Below, piece by piece: positions 32,470-43,769 of a DNA stretch of 64,000 nucleotides (its first letter is position 1; every line of letters begins with the position of its first letter). The DNA comes from Aspidapion aeneum (Eukaryota > Arthropoda > Insecta > Coleoptera > Brentidae). The notes below the pieces were generated by a model. The model ran no database searches. It was not told the DNA's origin and was given only the letters and a program-made list of their open reading frames with translations. The position numbers were made by a program, and so were the translations under genes. The stretch is from NCBI GenBank assembly GCA_963576565.1, contig OY755044.1, forward strand, positions 54,655,783 through 54,719,782, given 5' to 3'.

Positions 32470-33411
32470 AAAACTGGGAAGATGAGGACAAGAATCTACT
32501 GGAAAATTCTTGGCGAAAATCTTTTCTTAAGTCTTATAAAGCCCCATGGAAATCCTGGTTAACCTTCTCAAAATCAAGAAATATTCATCACAATAATCCA
32601 AAACCAGAGGAGGTCGCTCAATATTTAGCTTTTTTACACCGAGTTAAAAAACTATCAGCAGCTACTATAAAGGTTCACAAATCCGTCATAGCTACCTTGT
32701 CAAACCCGCAAAATACCGATATCATCTCTAACCATCCTCTGGTCAAACGCATGATTAGGGCAATTGAAAACAGCAAGCCGCCAGTCCAGAAAAGAATGAT
32801 ATGGGATGTAAATATCCTAGTCGACTGGCTGAAAAGGAAAAATTTAGATGAACACAACCTCTTCCATTGCTCTAGGCGGCTAGCTCTTATTCTTCTTCTT
32901 GCCTCAGGGAGACGTATCCACGATTTAACGCTTTTTAATATTGACAAAGGTAACATAGAGTCTCATAACAACTCCATTGTTCTATGGCCTAAGTTCGGTT
33001 CAAAAACGGACAAAAACTCTCATAGACAGTCTGGGTGGAAACTTACTAAATGCGACGAAAAGTCTATCGATCCTATTTACTGGATAAAATGTCTTATCAA
33101 CCTTACGGAAGAAAGAAGAAAGGCACGACCAAACCTAACCGAATTGTTTATAACGGTGAAAGGTAAAGTAAACAGTGCTTCAAGTTCAGTAATCGCGGGC
33201 TGGATAAAGTCAGCTTTTAAAGAGGTGGGTATTGATTATTCACCGGGAAGCATCAGGTCGGCTGTAGCTTCATCTCGGTTTCTTAATGAGATTCCTTTAG
33301 ACACTTTTTTTTAAGTACTACTATAAAGAGATTAATGGGTCTCACTGTAACTCTGCGGCTGTTACCCTAACCGAAAAAAAACTTTTGAACCAATTTAATC
33401 ATTTTTATTGA
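32193..33411 (+). pseudogene. DIRS tyrosine recombinase, frameshifted before the catalytic Tyr
   Basis: The first 270 bp overlap the pol 3' end in another frame. The recognisable recombinase starts near 32460 (SWRKSFLKSYKAPWKSWLTF). It has an N-terminal SAM-like helical part (HRVKKLSAATIKVHKSVIAT), the catalytic box LILLLASGRRIHDLTLFN with the first Arg, and YSPGSIRSAVASSRF with the second Arg, where the usual His position is a Gly. The frame stops at 33312-33314 in a run of eight Ts. Directly after it, in the adjacent frame, lies a segment with TFFKYYYKE-type Tyr residues that stays open to 33411. A one-base change in the T run therefore cuts off the nucleophile. Some residues before the run also seem to be missing. 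Confidence 0.82.
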
Positions 33412-33739
33412 TTATTTGATTTTGTCTTTATATGTTTGTTCGTTTACTTTGTATATTATTAGGACAATACTTAACAGTTTTATAAAGCTGTGATATTTTG
33501 ACTTTAGTTCCTAATAGTCTTTAACTTAATATTAAGACTAGTTTCAAATATTTGTTTGGTACCTACTTAACTTAAGTCTTAAAAACGTATTTTATATGCA
33601 TTTAAGGTTTATGTACCTGCTATTACTAAGTACTGTATTGAGTACAAAATAATGTTCTTGGAATAATAAAAAATTGTTCTTATTTAAGTCCTTATTTATT
33701 TTTCACAGTACCCTTCTCCACGTCGTCAGAATCCAAATA
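33412..33739. other. DIRS 3' non-coding region
   Basis: AT-rich, no frame. Lies between the recombinase ORF and the internal complementary region. Confidence 0.5.
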
Positions 33740-33842
33740 GATCTCATACAGGGTCAAGCCGAGGGCACAGACCCTGAAATATAAGAGTTTTCCACCAGAA
33801 TGGAAGAAAACTAGTATTTCAGGTCTTGCCCGAGGCTTGACC
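33740..33842 (+). repeat. DIRS internal complementary region
   Basis: Positions 33740-33781 are the complement of the element's left end (28407-28448). Positions 33780-33842 are the complement of its right end (34014-34077), with one mismatch. The two halves share TA at 33780-33781. In the DIRS model this region aligns the ends when the circular intermediate forms. Confidence 0.92.
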
Positions 33843-33875
33843 CGTTAAGTTCTTGACGACTTTTTTTATTCGCTG

Positions 33876-34077
33876 TACTGAAAAGCGGCGGCGAGCGTTC
33901 GTGAATCAGCGCGTCTCGACACGAAGCTCGCGCCACCTGAGACGTGGAGTGGGGGTAAATAGGGAGATATTGAGACCTGGTGTGTATCAAATACGGTAGG
34001 GTAATCTCATACAGGGTCAAGCCTCGGGCGAGACCTGAAATACTAGTTTTCTTCCATTCTGGTGGAAAACTCTTATA
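33876..34077 (-). repeat. DIRS right inverted terminal repeat
   Basis: Complement of the left ITR, plus about 33 extra terminal bases (TATAAGAGTTTTCCACC on the minus strand). Confidence 0.9.
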
Positions 34078-35982
34078 TTATCAGCTTTCAAAAACCTTCA
34101 AAAGACACGCATGCCCCCAGCAAGCTAATGCAAGGGTTCAAATAGTTGCTAATACTAGTTGAAAATCCAGCGAAAAAGAGGTTTCCTGAGCAGAAGTGGG
34201 AAGTGGAGAATTCACATTTATTGTTGGTTGAAGGCACTAGTCAACCATTAAATTATTTATTTCTATAACTAAATCATCTTAACTTTATTTAAGATAAAAA
34301 TGTTTTAAAAAAAAATTTTTAAATTAGGTTATTTCCATTTTTTTCCCAAATGAATTTTTTTTAATTTTGCCTTTTTACACCGCATGATTGCAAAAATAAG
34401 TTGAGAGAGGTTGTTTTTTTTTTTAATTTAAAATGTATGGAATTGATTTCAATATAATTTAGTACCAGTCAAAAAATGGGTCCAAAAAACTTCCAAATTT
34501 TTTTTGTCCTACCGCTCTCAACCTTCAAACGTATATGTTCAATGCCTTTACTTTTAAAAAATATTTTTTAGTTTTACTTCATAACAAACAGATCACTGAA
34601 TATCACCCCTGATTAATCGATACTTCCTGTGAAAATTTATGTGCGCAGTAATACAAATTCGACTAAGACGAAATTAGTATAAAAGTTGTATTTCCGCTGC
34701 GCACAACGTGATACAAATCATTAAAATCGGTCTAGTCGTTCTCGAAATATCAATTTTTGTTTCAGCCATGGATTTATGGATTATACGACTGCCTTGCCCA
34801 ATCTGTCTGCATTAATTTTCCTCATAATTTTATTATTACTGAACTGATTTCAGTGGAATAAAAACCATCATCTTGTTAAAGTTCTATTTTTATAGTTTCC
34901 TCATGCCTTTTTTATATTCTCATCGGGAGTTAAAAATTCTTCGAATTTTTGTATTCGCATCGGAAGTTAAAAATTCCTCGACAATTTGTTTTAGTCCGCC
35001 ATCTTAGATATTAAAATAGTGGCAAATTTTGATTATGATCCTTAAGTAGCAATCGATTCTTACAATTCCTATGCTTTTTATTTGATTGAAATGGGTTTAA
35101 TAATAATGAATTTATGAGGAAATTTAAAACAGAATTAGCAAAGAAATCGACTAGTCTCTAAAATATATTTTGTAAAACAATGGTTGAAACAAAAATTTTA
35201 CCTTTGTACCTCGTTGTGCGCAGCGGAGACAGAGCTTTTCCGCAGATTCAAAGAGCACTCCATTTTCGCAATCATGCTTTTTATTTTATTAAAATCAGTT
35301 TAGGGAACGTTCTTAAATTACGTAACACAAAAATTCAGAAATTTCGACTCCCCCCTCCACCCTATTTAACGCATTTTCAAGAAAAAACACATTAAAAAAC
35401 ACAACGCAATAAATATCCCCTTCCTTCACCCCTTAAGCGTTACGTAATTTAAGAATGGTCCCTTAGTAGTAATAACTTTATGAGGTAATTAATGCAGACA
35501 GACCTGTAAAACAATGGTTGAAACAACAATTAATTTTTTAAGAATCACTAAACTAATTTTAATGATGGCAGAAATGGCGCTTTCAGATTTTTTTTTAATT
35601 TCGGTTAACATAAAAATATACTAGTAACTTTGAAGGGTTAATTATAAATCTATGCGCTATCTTGGATTTCAAAATCCTGAAATCCCAAAGCGCAGTTAAT
35701 TTTTGTAAAATCGGTAGTATAGTTCGAAAGTTATAACGAAACACATTTTCTCTACTTTTGGTGAACCATACATAATACACTGATAATAAAACTATCACAT
35801 GATTTATTAAATACTTGTAGGCTTTTAAAATGGAGTTTTTTTTTCTGAATAGAAAACCTAGTTTTTTAAATCAAGGGCTTTTGTTCCAATTCCTATTTTT
35901 ACTAATAAGTGCAGGCATAAGTTTTATATAACAAACAATAGCTGCTTGTTGTTTATTAAGTTATATCAACTCAATCAAGTAG
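34078..35982. repeat. Intronic region with a diverged repeat related to 39650-40736
   Basis: Phrases of the element at 39650-40736 recur here: TTGTGCGCAGCGGAGACAGAGCTTTTCC near 35212, TTAATGCAGACAGACCTG near 35488 and AACGAAACACATTTT near 35738. Inverted versions lie near 34640-34820. A copy spanning about 34440-35780 is likely, but its ends are not resolved. No gene seen. Confidence 0.4.
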
Positions 35983-35984
35983 TA

Positions 35985-36817
35985 CGAGGGTCATTCAATA
36001 AGTAAAGAGACAAATTCTATAATTTTAAAACTATTCAATGAATGTGTACAATCATGTCAGGGGTGTTAGTTGGCAACCTTGGGGTATGCTCTGATCAGCT
36101 ATTTCATTATTTTATGTCAACATAACCTCAACATTTTCAATTAACCATGACAACCAGCGTTCAGTCATTAGATTTTTAGTCGCAGAAGGTGTAAAACCAA
36201 CTGAAATTTTTCTAGAATGTTGAGACAGTACGGTTTAAAAGTGGCCGAACAAGTGTAGGTGATGAACCCCGATTCAACCTTCCGCCGGTAAAGTGATGCT
36301 GACCATCTTTTGGGACTCACAGGGTCTAGTCTATTGCGAGTTCCTTGGAGATCAGCGAACTATCAATAGCCAATCCTACTATGAGATGCTAGAACACAAA
36401 GTTAGGCTAGCTATCAGGAGCAAACGCTGTGGACTCTTGTCAAAAGGAGTCATTTTCAGCACGATAACGCCTGCGCTCATACAGCCCAGCTGGCCCATAA
36501 TAAGCTTCAGGAATTGGGTTGGGAGGTCCTACAGTCCCGACCTTGCATCTGATTTTTATCTGTTTGGATCACTTAAAGACGCCCTACGTGGAAAAAGATT
36601 TGCTAACAATGAGGAAGTTAAGGAAGCGGGGCAAAAGTGGCTTCAGGGTAAATCGAAAGAATTCTTCGCCAAGGGAATTAGGAAGCTGCAAGAAAGATGG
36701 GACAAGTGCATAACTGTGGGGATGATTATGTTGAAAAATAGCCTTAATTTTGAAAGATTCAAATAAACGGTTTTTGAGCTATAGCCCTTTGTCTCTTTAC
36801 TTATTGAATGATCCTCG
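35985..36817 (+). mobile_element. Internally deleted mariner element
   Basis: TIRs CGAGGGTCATTCAATAAGTA / its near-complement (TACTTATTGAATGATCCTCG) are bounded by TA at 35983-35984 and 36818-36819. At 833 bp it is shorter than a full mariner of about 1.3 kb. Confidence 0.9.
36148..36766 (+). pseudogene. Mariner transposase remnant
   Basis: The first part (about 36148-36285) reads, with stops and frame changes, like the mariner N-terminus (SVQ.., LVAEGVKPTEIF, KSGRTSVGDEP). It then jumps to VMLTIFWDSQG at 36293, the first catalytic Asp region (WDSQG). The downstream frame to 36766 contains SKRCGLLSKGV and YSPDLASDFYLFGSLKDAL, the mariner YSPDLAPxDY motif region holding the third Asp, followed by a C-terminal helix-rich part. 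The central part before WDSQG is deleted, and the HDNARPH region near 36450-36490 is frameshifted. It is non-functional. Confidence 0.85.
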
Positions 36818-36912
36818 TATAACCCTACTTTTTAAAATCTATAAAGGCTATGTAACGTCCATCATCAAACATATGTTCTTACCAGCCAGTTGACATGCAT
36901 ATTACACTCAAT

Positions 36913-37194
36913 CAGGGTGTTTCAGAGTTGTATTAAAAGCCCGGGGTAGATTCCTCTCATGAAAATATGAAAAAAAAATGCCTCGTTTTAAAAATACAGT
37001 ATGTATAATGTATATAATGTTATTAAAAAAATATCTTTTTTTTAAATATTTGCTAAACCACTCTAGACATTTGTCTAAAATTTGGTATTTTTAAAACGAG
37101 GCATTTTAGGACACATGTTCATATCAACTTTTTTTATATTTTCATGAGAGGATTCTACCCTGGGCTTTTGGCAATACAACTCTGAAACACCTAG
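36913..37194. mobile_element. 282-bp hairpin MITE
   Basis: CAGGGTGTTTCAGAGTTGTA at the left pairs with TACAACTCTGAAACACC at the right. The arms extend about 100 bp, through CATGAAAATATGA and AATGCCTCGTTTTAAAAATA. The centre is AT-rich. Confidence 0.8.
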
Positions 37195-38113
37195 TATAAC
37201 ATTAATTACGTGCTCTTAATATCGAACGATTTTAATAAATAGGTATTTACGTTACTAGACCGGAAACGTAAAATTTACAGCTCGATCCCGAAAAATTACA
37301 GGGTAAGGCCCAGGCAACACTTGTAAACCTGGAGATACCTGTAAAGTTTCGGTCGTGTATCGTACACACTTAACATGTAAATATTATTTTTTTAAACCGA
37401 CATATAACATCATAAACATACTCCACATGTAAATATTAGGATAGTTACTCAAAAGGTGGAAATTTACAGGCGAGACCTGTAAACCCGGGGAGGCCTGTAA
37501 AGTTAGTTTCCATTAGTGTGTATCGGACATATTGTTTTTAAACCGACATATATCATGTAAATATTAAACTTACTTAACAGCTAGTATATTTATATTTATT
37601 AGAAAACCAATATTTTCTCAAGTTAGGATTAATTATAAATGTCAACATAATCACTGTCTAAATGACATAAGTCATGGCCGCCTTGACTAAAAGAGGGACC
37701 GGTAAAAATATTTTTCGGTCTCTTAATTCTTCACCGGTCCCTGCTGAGACCGAAAAGTTTTCCAAGAGGACCTGCCTGTAAAGTGACACCTTGAGTACAA
37801 AAAAATGTACGGAAAGTGCTTGTTTTCTGGTCGGTTGGAAAGTTATCCAAAAAGTGAAGTGACACTTCACACAAATTTACGGAAACTGTCTGTTTTCCAA
37901 CCGGTTAAAAAAAAGCATTTCTGCAAGAATTGAGAAGTAAGCTTCAAACAACAAGAAGCATATGTCGGTAACAGTCATAATAGTAGAAATAAATGTAGTG
38001 GTTTAGAAGATGTGTTAGTTTTTAATATTACATTTGTCATGGAACAACTTGACTTACTTAATAGTTTCCTAAAAGTAATGTGAAAAAAATAAATACCTTT
38101 TTTGTAACTTTAC
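37195..38113. other. Intronic sequence with short tandem and inverted repeats
   Basis: About 37330-37440 and 37490-37570 are diverged direct copies (CTGTAAAGTT.., AAACCGACATATA.., CATGTAAATATTA). Near 37690-37765, GGGACCGGT pairs with ACCGGTCCC and CGGTCTC with GAGACCG. No gene. Confidence 0.4.
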
Positions 38114-38335
38114 CTAAAGTCATTTTTCAGTCCATGACCAACAAACACGACTCCACTGTTTTGCAAAAACCTAAGTTTGACGTAAGTTGACTTCAAGGTT
38201 GTCAAATGTTTCGAGGTGAAGTTGGCGTCCAAGTCCCCAGGTTTTATTCCCGAGAATTTGGTTAAGTAATCCACCACTTGTTCTTGAGTGGAAATATAAT
38301 CGTCTATAAATGGTGTGCCTTCTAAAGGCCCTTGC
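38114..38335 (-). CDS. PAN2: PAN2 exon (exonuclease domain, motif II)
   Basis: It encodes [20 protein letters not shown], then a segment with [20 protein letters not shown], and ends [13 protein letters not shown]. This is the PAN2 exonuclease stretch with the FIDDYI and GDLDA landmarks and the second-motif Asp in HGLKNDF. The acceptor CGCTTTTTTCAG|G finishes the Gly codon started by GG at the end of 42601-42775. The donor is GACTTTAG|GTAAAG. At 222 bp (1+73 codons+2) it is in frame with both neighbours. The frame continuing upstream past 38335 (to 38451) is intronic read-through. Confidence 0.95.
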
Positions 38336-38640
38336 CTGAAAAAAGCGCTTAAATACACATTCATATACGGCTTAAAAAGGTTAAGTGAGATATTTAGACA
38401 GAAAGCCAGCGTAGGGTAACCCTCCCCCTTCGGTATCCACACACCTGACACCGCTTCTAAGAAAGAGCAACTTCGATGCAGCTCAACTCCAGAAATCTGT
38501 CAAGATGCCATTAAGGGTTTGCTTATTGGTTACACTCTCTACTATAAGAAGGGTGCTTGTAATTTAGCCTTTCAGTGGTATATCTTTGAGCCAATGGGTT
38601 AAGCCTAAATAATTTTTAGTAGTCTGTAAAGTTTTTCTAT

Positions 38641-41600
38641 GTACTGGGTTTTCCCGTATATTTTTACACCATATCTAAAACGTTTATTTGAATAGATATC
38701 AAAATATAATAAATAAAAAAGTTTCATATTTTTCACGAAGTTTAAGAATATTTACGTCAGATTGTTGGTTTTTTTTAATGGAACACCCTGTATATTATTT
38801 TAGAATTTTATAGATATGTTCTTGCTAATTTCAAAAATATGCTGTGATTATTTCGTTTATTAGTTTTGGAGATTTATGCGTTTAAAAGTTTTAAAAACAT
38901 AAATTGGTACTCTTTAAAACATCAAGGTAGCTATGAAAAAGAAAGACAATCGCATTGATACAAGAAGTAATGCTATTATTTTGTCAACTTAAAACGTAAA
39001 TTGTTTTACTAAAAAACAACAAAGACAATCAACCCGCCAAACCATATTAAATTAAGTAAAGACATTATTATGGCCAGCAAATAGATTTGGCTCCTCTTGA
39101 TTTTTTTGGGGCTACCTAAAAAATAAGGTGTATTACAACAGGCTGGAAACACTACATATTCGACAAGCGAAAATAGAACAGACAAGCAGTAGAGATATAG
39201 GAATCCTGGACCAAAGTAGGTAAAAAATTGTAAATTCTGCGTACTCTATCTATCAAGCTATTCAAAATTTATAAGAATTATAGAAAATTGTATTAATAAT
39301 CAAGTAGGCTATGTAGAAAATTACCAATGAAGTATTAGATATTTATTTTTTCTAAAAAAAATTGTATTATGTTTTGATTTTACTGGCTTGCAGCGCCACA
39401 CATTAGTGCGCAGAATCATCGCGGATAGTAAATATTAATAAATTATACACCTCAGAGCATCTTTTAGTGATTTTTTTACTGCGTATCCAAATTTCTGAAA
39501 AGGCCCGCTGCCGTTTGATGTGCCCCGCCCGATTTAACACAAAACTAGTAAAAAATTATACTTGAAAAAGTTTTTGGAGTATTATAGGGTGTGTTTGTAT
39601 AACTAATCAAAATGAAAAGAAACTGTAAACCTGGTACTCATATTATCTACCGGGTAAAAAACACGGACAATATGTTTTTTGTTGTAACTTTTGAACTATA
39701 CTACCAATGTTATCGTTAATGAAACAGACCCAACTTTGCAGAAAATTGATTAGATTTTTTTTTATTATAAAATCTAAGGTGGTTGACAGAATCAATCTTG
39801 CCCTTTTCAAAGAGACTTATTTCTTGCATTCCGGAAATTTTTTGGAATCCTTAAAAACGCTCTGTTTTCGTCACCATCATGCAACTTGTTACGAATCATT
39901 AAAATCCGTTTAATGGATTCCGAAACATTAATTTTAACTAGTTACTAATCATTAAAATCGGTTTAGTGGTTCCCGATCAATTCTGTATACATTCATTTTC
40001 TCATAAATTAATTAATAGTGAACGTCTTCTATAAAATCGGTTTAGTGGTTCTTTAAATAATAATTGTTATAGCAACTGTTATTTTAATTTCTCTCTGCAA
40101 TAATTTCCTTGTAAATTCACGATTTCAATGAAAAAAAAAGAAAAACTATGGTGATACTCGATTGCTCTTTGAACAAAACTATTGAAATTTTAAATAAATT
40201 CAAAAAAGGGTCGAAAAATAAACGAACGTTTTTAAACAGTAAAGTTTTTTTTTATGTCCGCCATCTTTGATTTTACAATCACGGCTAATTTTGATTCTGA
40301 TCTTTTAAAAGCAATCAATCTGTTCCATGGCGCTTTATATTTTATTAAAATCGGTTCGGCAAAAATTTATTTATGAGAAAATTAATGCAGACAGGCAATC
40401 GTTAACCTGTAAAACAATATAGCTGAAACAAACTTAATTTTTAGGGACCTAAACCGATTTAAATGATTCATATCTTGTTGTGCGCAGCAAAGATAGAGCT
40501 TTTCTACAAACAAAAAAATATCGAAAATTTCCGTAACACAAGAATAAACGAGCCTCTTTCAAGGATCACGTTTTATTCTGGCTGCTATGTTGAATTTTAA
40601 GATTGTGGACAAAAATATACTTTTTCACAAATGTCCGATCAATTCCCTGCAAACTACTCTTTGCTTTGGTAAAATCGGTGTTATAGTTGGAAACTTATAA
40701 CGAAAAACATTTTGTCCGGTTTTTTTGCCCACCCGGTATATTCAAAAAGCGCTCATTTTTATAAATTATTTTTTTTTCAGACTAATTTGATACTTTCAAA
40801 TATCTAGAAATTCTTACCATAAGACACCAACTTTAACATAAAGTTACTTACTTTACATAATTTGTATTTTTTGACACAATAAATATATACATATTGTATA
40901 TTTGTTTTTTTTCTTTTGCCCTATTATCATGGTGCAAACTTTAATATGTGGTAGAAAAACCAAAATAAAAGGATTTTTTCTTATTACATTTTGCATTACT
41001 CTTTGTTTTTTAGATAAAGGGTCCAAACTTAACAGCTTTTATTTTAATTTTTGTTATTAACTTCCTTTAACTTTAACTTAACTTTAATTTCCTCAAAAAT
41101 TACAACAAAAAATCGAGATTTTTCGAAATATGATAATAATTAAATAGTAAAATTATTTTAAAACAAATAGAAATACTCAAAATTATTATCAAAAATCTAT
41201 TTTTTTTTAACAAACCTTAAAAAATCTGCAAAATGTAGTGCTAATAGTATTTTATGTTTTTATTAAGGGGCCCTTAGACATATACAAAAATCTATTTAAT
41301 TTTTTTTGTGTAAATTCAATTAAATTAAATTTAATAGCTCATAAAAATATTAATTCTTAAAAGAATTGATAAATTTATACCTATTCCAAAAATTATTTGG
41401 CCATAACTTAACATCCTGTATTTTAGGTATCAAATTCTAATTATATTTTTGAAAAGGCCAAGGCCCAAAAGTGGGTATCCATTTCCTGTTTACTGGGTAT
41501 CCCATCTGAAGGCCTGCATATCCAAATGGATACACAATATAGTCTAACTTTTAAACGCATATATCTCCAAAACTAATAACCAAAATAATCTCAACATATA

Positions 41601-41811
41601 TATTTTTAAAATCGGGAAGAAAAGATCTATAAAAATCTTAAATAACATTTAAAAAACTATCGACCTGTCAAATTTTCACATTTTGAATTTTTTTTTAGAT
41701 TTTGACCTAAAACTTTTTAAACTTTAAAAAAATTATGAAACTTTTGTATCTATCATATATTCAAATAAACGTTTTAGATATGGTGTACAAATATACGGGA
41801 AAACCTTGTAC
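38641..41811. repeat. Inverted repeat pair, possible 3.2-kb foldback
   Basis: 38641-38900 (GTACTGGGTTTTCCCGTATA.., CACCATATCTAAAACGTTTA..) is complementary, with divergence, to about 41540-41811. If it is one element, it contains the MITE at 39650-40736 as a later insertion. No target duplication was found, so two separate copies remain possible. Confidence 0.55.
39650..40736. mobile_element. 1.09-kb inverted-repeat MITE with TA duplication
   Basis: It starts CCGGGTAAAAAACACGGACA and ends with the matching complement (..TGTCCGGTTTTTTTGCCCACCCGG). TA lies just outside both ends (39648-39649, 40737-40738). The TIR match runs about 70 bp. The phrase AAAATCGGTTTAGTGGTT recurs internally. The open frame 39707-39913 is not recognised. 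Confidence 0.7.
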
Positions 41812-42600
41812 CAGGCGACAAAAACAAATATGCTACTTTAGTCAAGCTTAGTAGGTACTTGGGCACAATATACCCATAAGTCCAGTAGAGCCTGCCACCA
41901 CTTGACTACAATACAATAAAACCCCCCACCCCAACGTATATTATTTTGTTGCTATTAGATTCTAGTTTTAGGTTTTACTTGTTTGCTACTTGCCAATTAC
42001 AAAATTTTTTCATTTATCACGAAATTTACGTGGAAATGTGAAAAAAGACATACATGACAAAAAATTAATAATTACCAAACGATATGTAAAAATTTTCCAT
42101 ATGGATTTTTTTTCTTGCACCATCAAAAAATAAACGTCTCAACAAAAAAAGATCAGTTCTTTTCCAAAAAAACTGTTTCCAAAACTTGGGCGTTCTTTTA
42201 GCCTTTTTATCCAGTCTAATGTATTTTTCCTGATATCTGCGATATATTTATTTTATTTTCAATATTTTTCATGCTGATATTAATTTTTCCCTTGCTAAAG
42301 GTATTTGCACTGGTCTAAAGGTATTGAACACTTTCTTAATTTTAACAAATGACTTAACAAAATTTCAAATAGTTTATTTTGAAGAAAAACAAAAGTGCTA
42401 CATTATAGCCTAGATCTTTTTGCAAATATGTTTTCAACAAACCAAGTTTTTTCTGCGTAAGTAATGGCCGCTGTTTACCTCCACCGCTAAAATCTTCCAT
42501 CAGTTACTATAATTGAGAAAATTTCTAAATTTGACAGGCTGTAATGTACTGTAATGGAATGAAAGGCACCAAGTTGAGGGCGAATAAGGCTTTTACTTAC

Positions 42601-42775
42601 CCTCTAAGACAGGTTATTCTTGCTACTGACATCTGCGAGGGCTTGATAGTGGACATTTTGCCATCGCTTCGCACTTCCGCTTCTTCCTGATTAAGAGTGA
42701 CGAATTCGGCGTCCATAGCAACCAAATCACCTTCGTTCAGCACTTCGTCTTCCGTTAGAGGGGTAAAGGTTATAC
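42601..42775 (-). CDS. PAN2: PAN2 exon (start of the exonuclease domain)
   Basis: It encodes [20 protein letters not shown], then [18 protein letters not shown], then [19 protein letters not shown]. This is the PAN2 linker and first exonuclease motif: the Asp and Glu of DAEF are the first two acidic catalytic residues, and [15 protein letters not shown] is a PAN2 signature. The acceptor TTTTAAG|GT and the donor AGAGG|GTAAGT are canonical. At 175 bp (2+57 codons+2) it is in phase with 38114-38335. The exon before it was not found in the 5.9 kb up to the large LTR element. Confidence 0.95.
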
Positions 42776-43769
42776 CTTAAAACAAAATGTTTTTAAAATA
42801 AATTACCCTACCTATATGTTCTATTATACAGAGTGGTCCAGGTTAAAGTACATTAATTTTAATAGGTGGTAGAACGTCGAACAAAAAGTAGAGTTTCATA
42901 AGAAAACTAAAAACTTTTCCTAACAAAGATACATACAAGTTTTAGAAAAAAAATTGTTTTTTCGTCATTTTTTAAACCGTTACATCGATTTCCACGAAAT
43001 TTCATACACAGACTATTGTGATACATCTCTAAGTAACGATTGTATTCGTTTTCTAAAATTTTCCAGTGGCGTAGATATTGGGGTTAGGCACCTCATTTTA
43101 CCCTCCCAACCTTTGACGCCACTGAATATTTTAAAAATAAAATTATTGTTTAGACTAATATTTAAATATCTCAAAAACTAAGCCAAAAATCAAAATTTTG
43201 TAATTGCACTTTTTTTTGCTAAATTAAACAGGGAATATTAAAAAAGAATTTTATTTTTAAAACATTTATAGCCCGTCGCACCGACTGTTTTTTTTTGTTA
43301 CTTAGCCTTAAGGGCGAGCTCTACAAAACACTTTGAAACCACAGGGGCAAAGGTGTGCGTGAAAGGAACCTTGTGGGGCTGGACTTTGCCAAAAATTTTA
43401 ACCAATCCCATCAAATTACGAAATAATCGTAAAACTCCAGGGCCGGTTTTTAAACCCGACAATCTGCATGAAAAACCCCATGTAAAAGCTCTATTTTAAT
43501 TCCGGAAGTATTTCTTTTAATTGTCTAACGAAAATCTGATTCCCTTTATAACACGAAAGAAGATACGAAATATAGAAATACTTTATGTGGGCAAAGATCT
43601 AAGTCATCCAGGTCAACCAGTCTTGCTAAACGAATAACCCTCTGTGTCGCCGTCGGTCGCTTGGCTTTCTTGAAATCATATGTGTGTGTGTGTAAAAATG
43701 CAAGTTTAATAAAATGCATTTGAATAATCTAATAAAATATATCAAGTGATGGATAAATTTCTTTTAGTG
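42776..43769. other. PAN2 upstream intron, repeats
   Basis: AT-rich sequence with a few GC-richer patches (about 43070-43130, 43290-43460). A short TG microsatellite lies at 43679-43692. No PAN2 exon was recognised on the minus strand. Confidence 0.4.

Larger units (their letters stand above)
28407..34077 (+). mobile_element. DIRS-type tyrosine-recombinase retrotransposon, 5.67 kb
   Basis: It has all structural marks of the DIRS order: inverted terminal repeats (28407-28575, 33876-34077), an internal complementary region near the right end (33740-33842) matching both termini, and ORFs in the order gag, RT-RNase H, tyrosine recombinase. There is no target duplication, as expected for this class. 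The termini are fixed by the internal complementary region, in which the complements of the two ends meet with a shared TA. All three ORFs carry stops, frameshifts or a deletion, so this copy is not autonomous. It lies in a PAN2 intron, antisense to the gene. Confidence 0.92.
27593..38113 (-). other. PAN2 intron, 10.5 kb, hosting DIRS and mariner
   Basis: Donor GACTTTAG|GTAAAG at 38113 and acceptor at 27593. It contains the complete DIRS element in the opposite orientation to PAN2, a deleted mariner, a hairpin MITE and dispersed repeats. Confidence 0.88.
38336..42600 (-). other. PAN2 intron, 4.3 kb
   Basis: Donor AGAGG|GTAAGT at 42600 and acceptor at 38336. Filled by an inverted-repeat pair and a TA MITE; the remaining sequence is AT-rich without genes. 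Confidence 0.88.

Noticed and set aside
38336..38451. Extension of the PAN2 frame at 38114-38335 to an ATG at 38451
   Set aside because: A strong acceptor (TTTTTTCAG) at 38336 with matching phase shows that the upstream part is intronic; its translation does not resemble PAN2.
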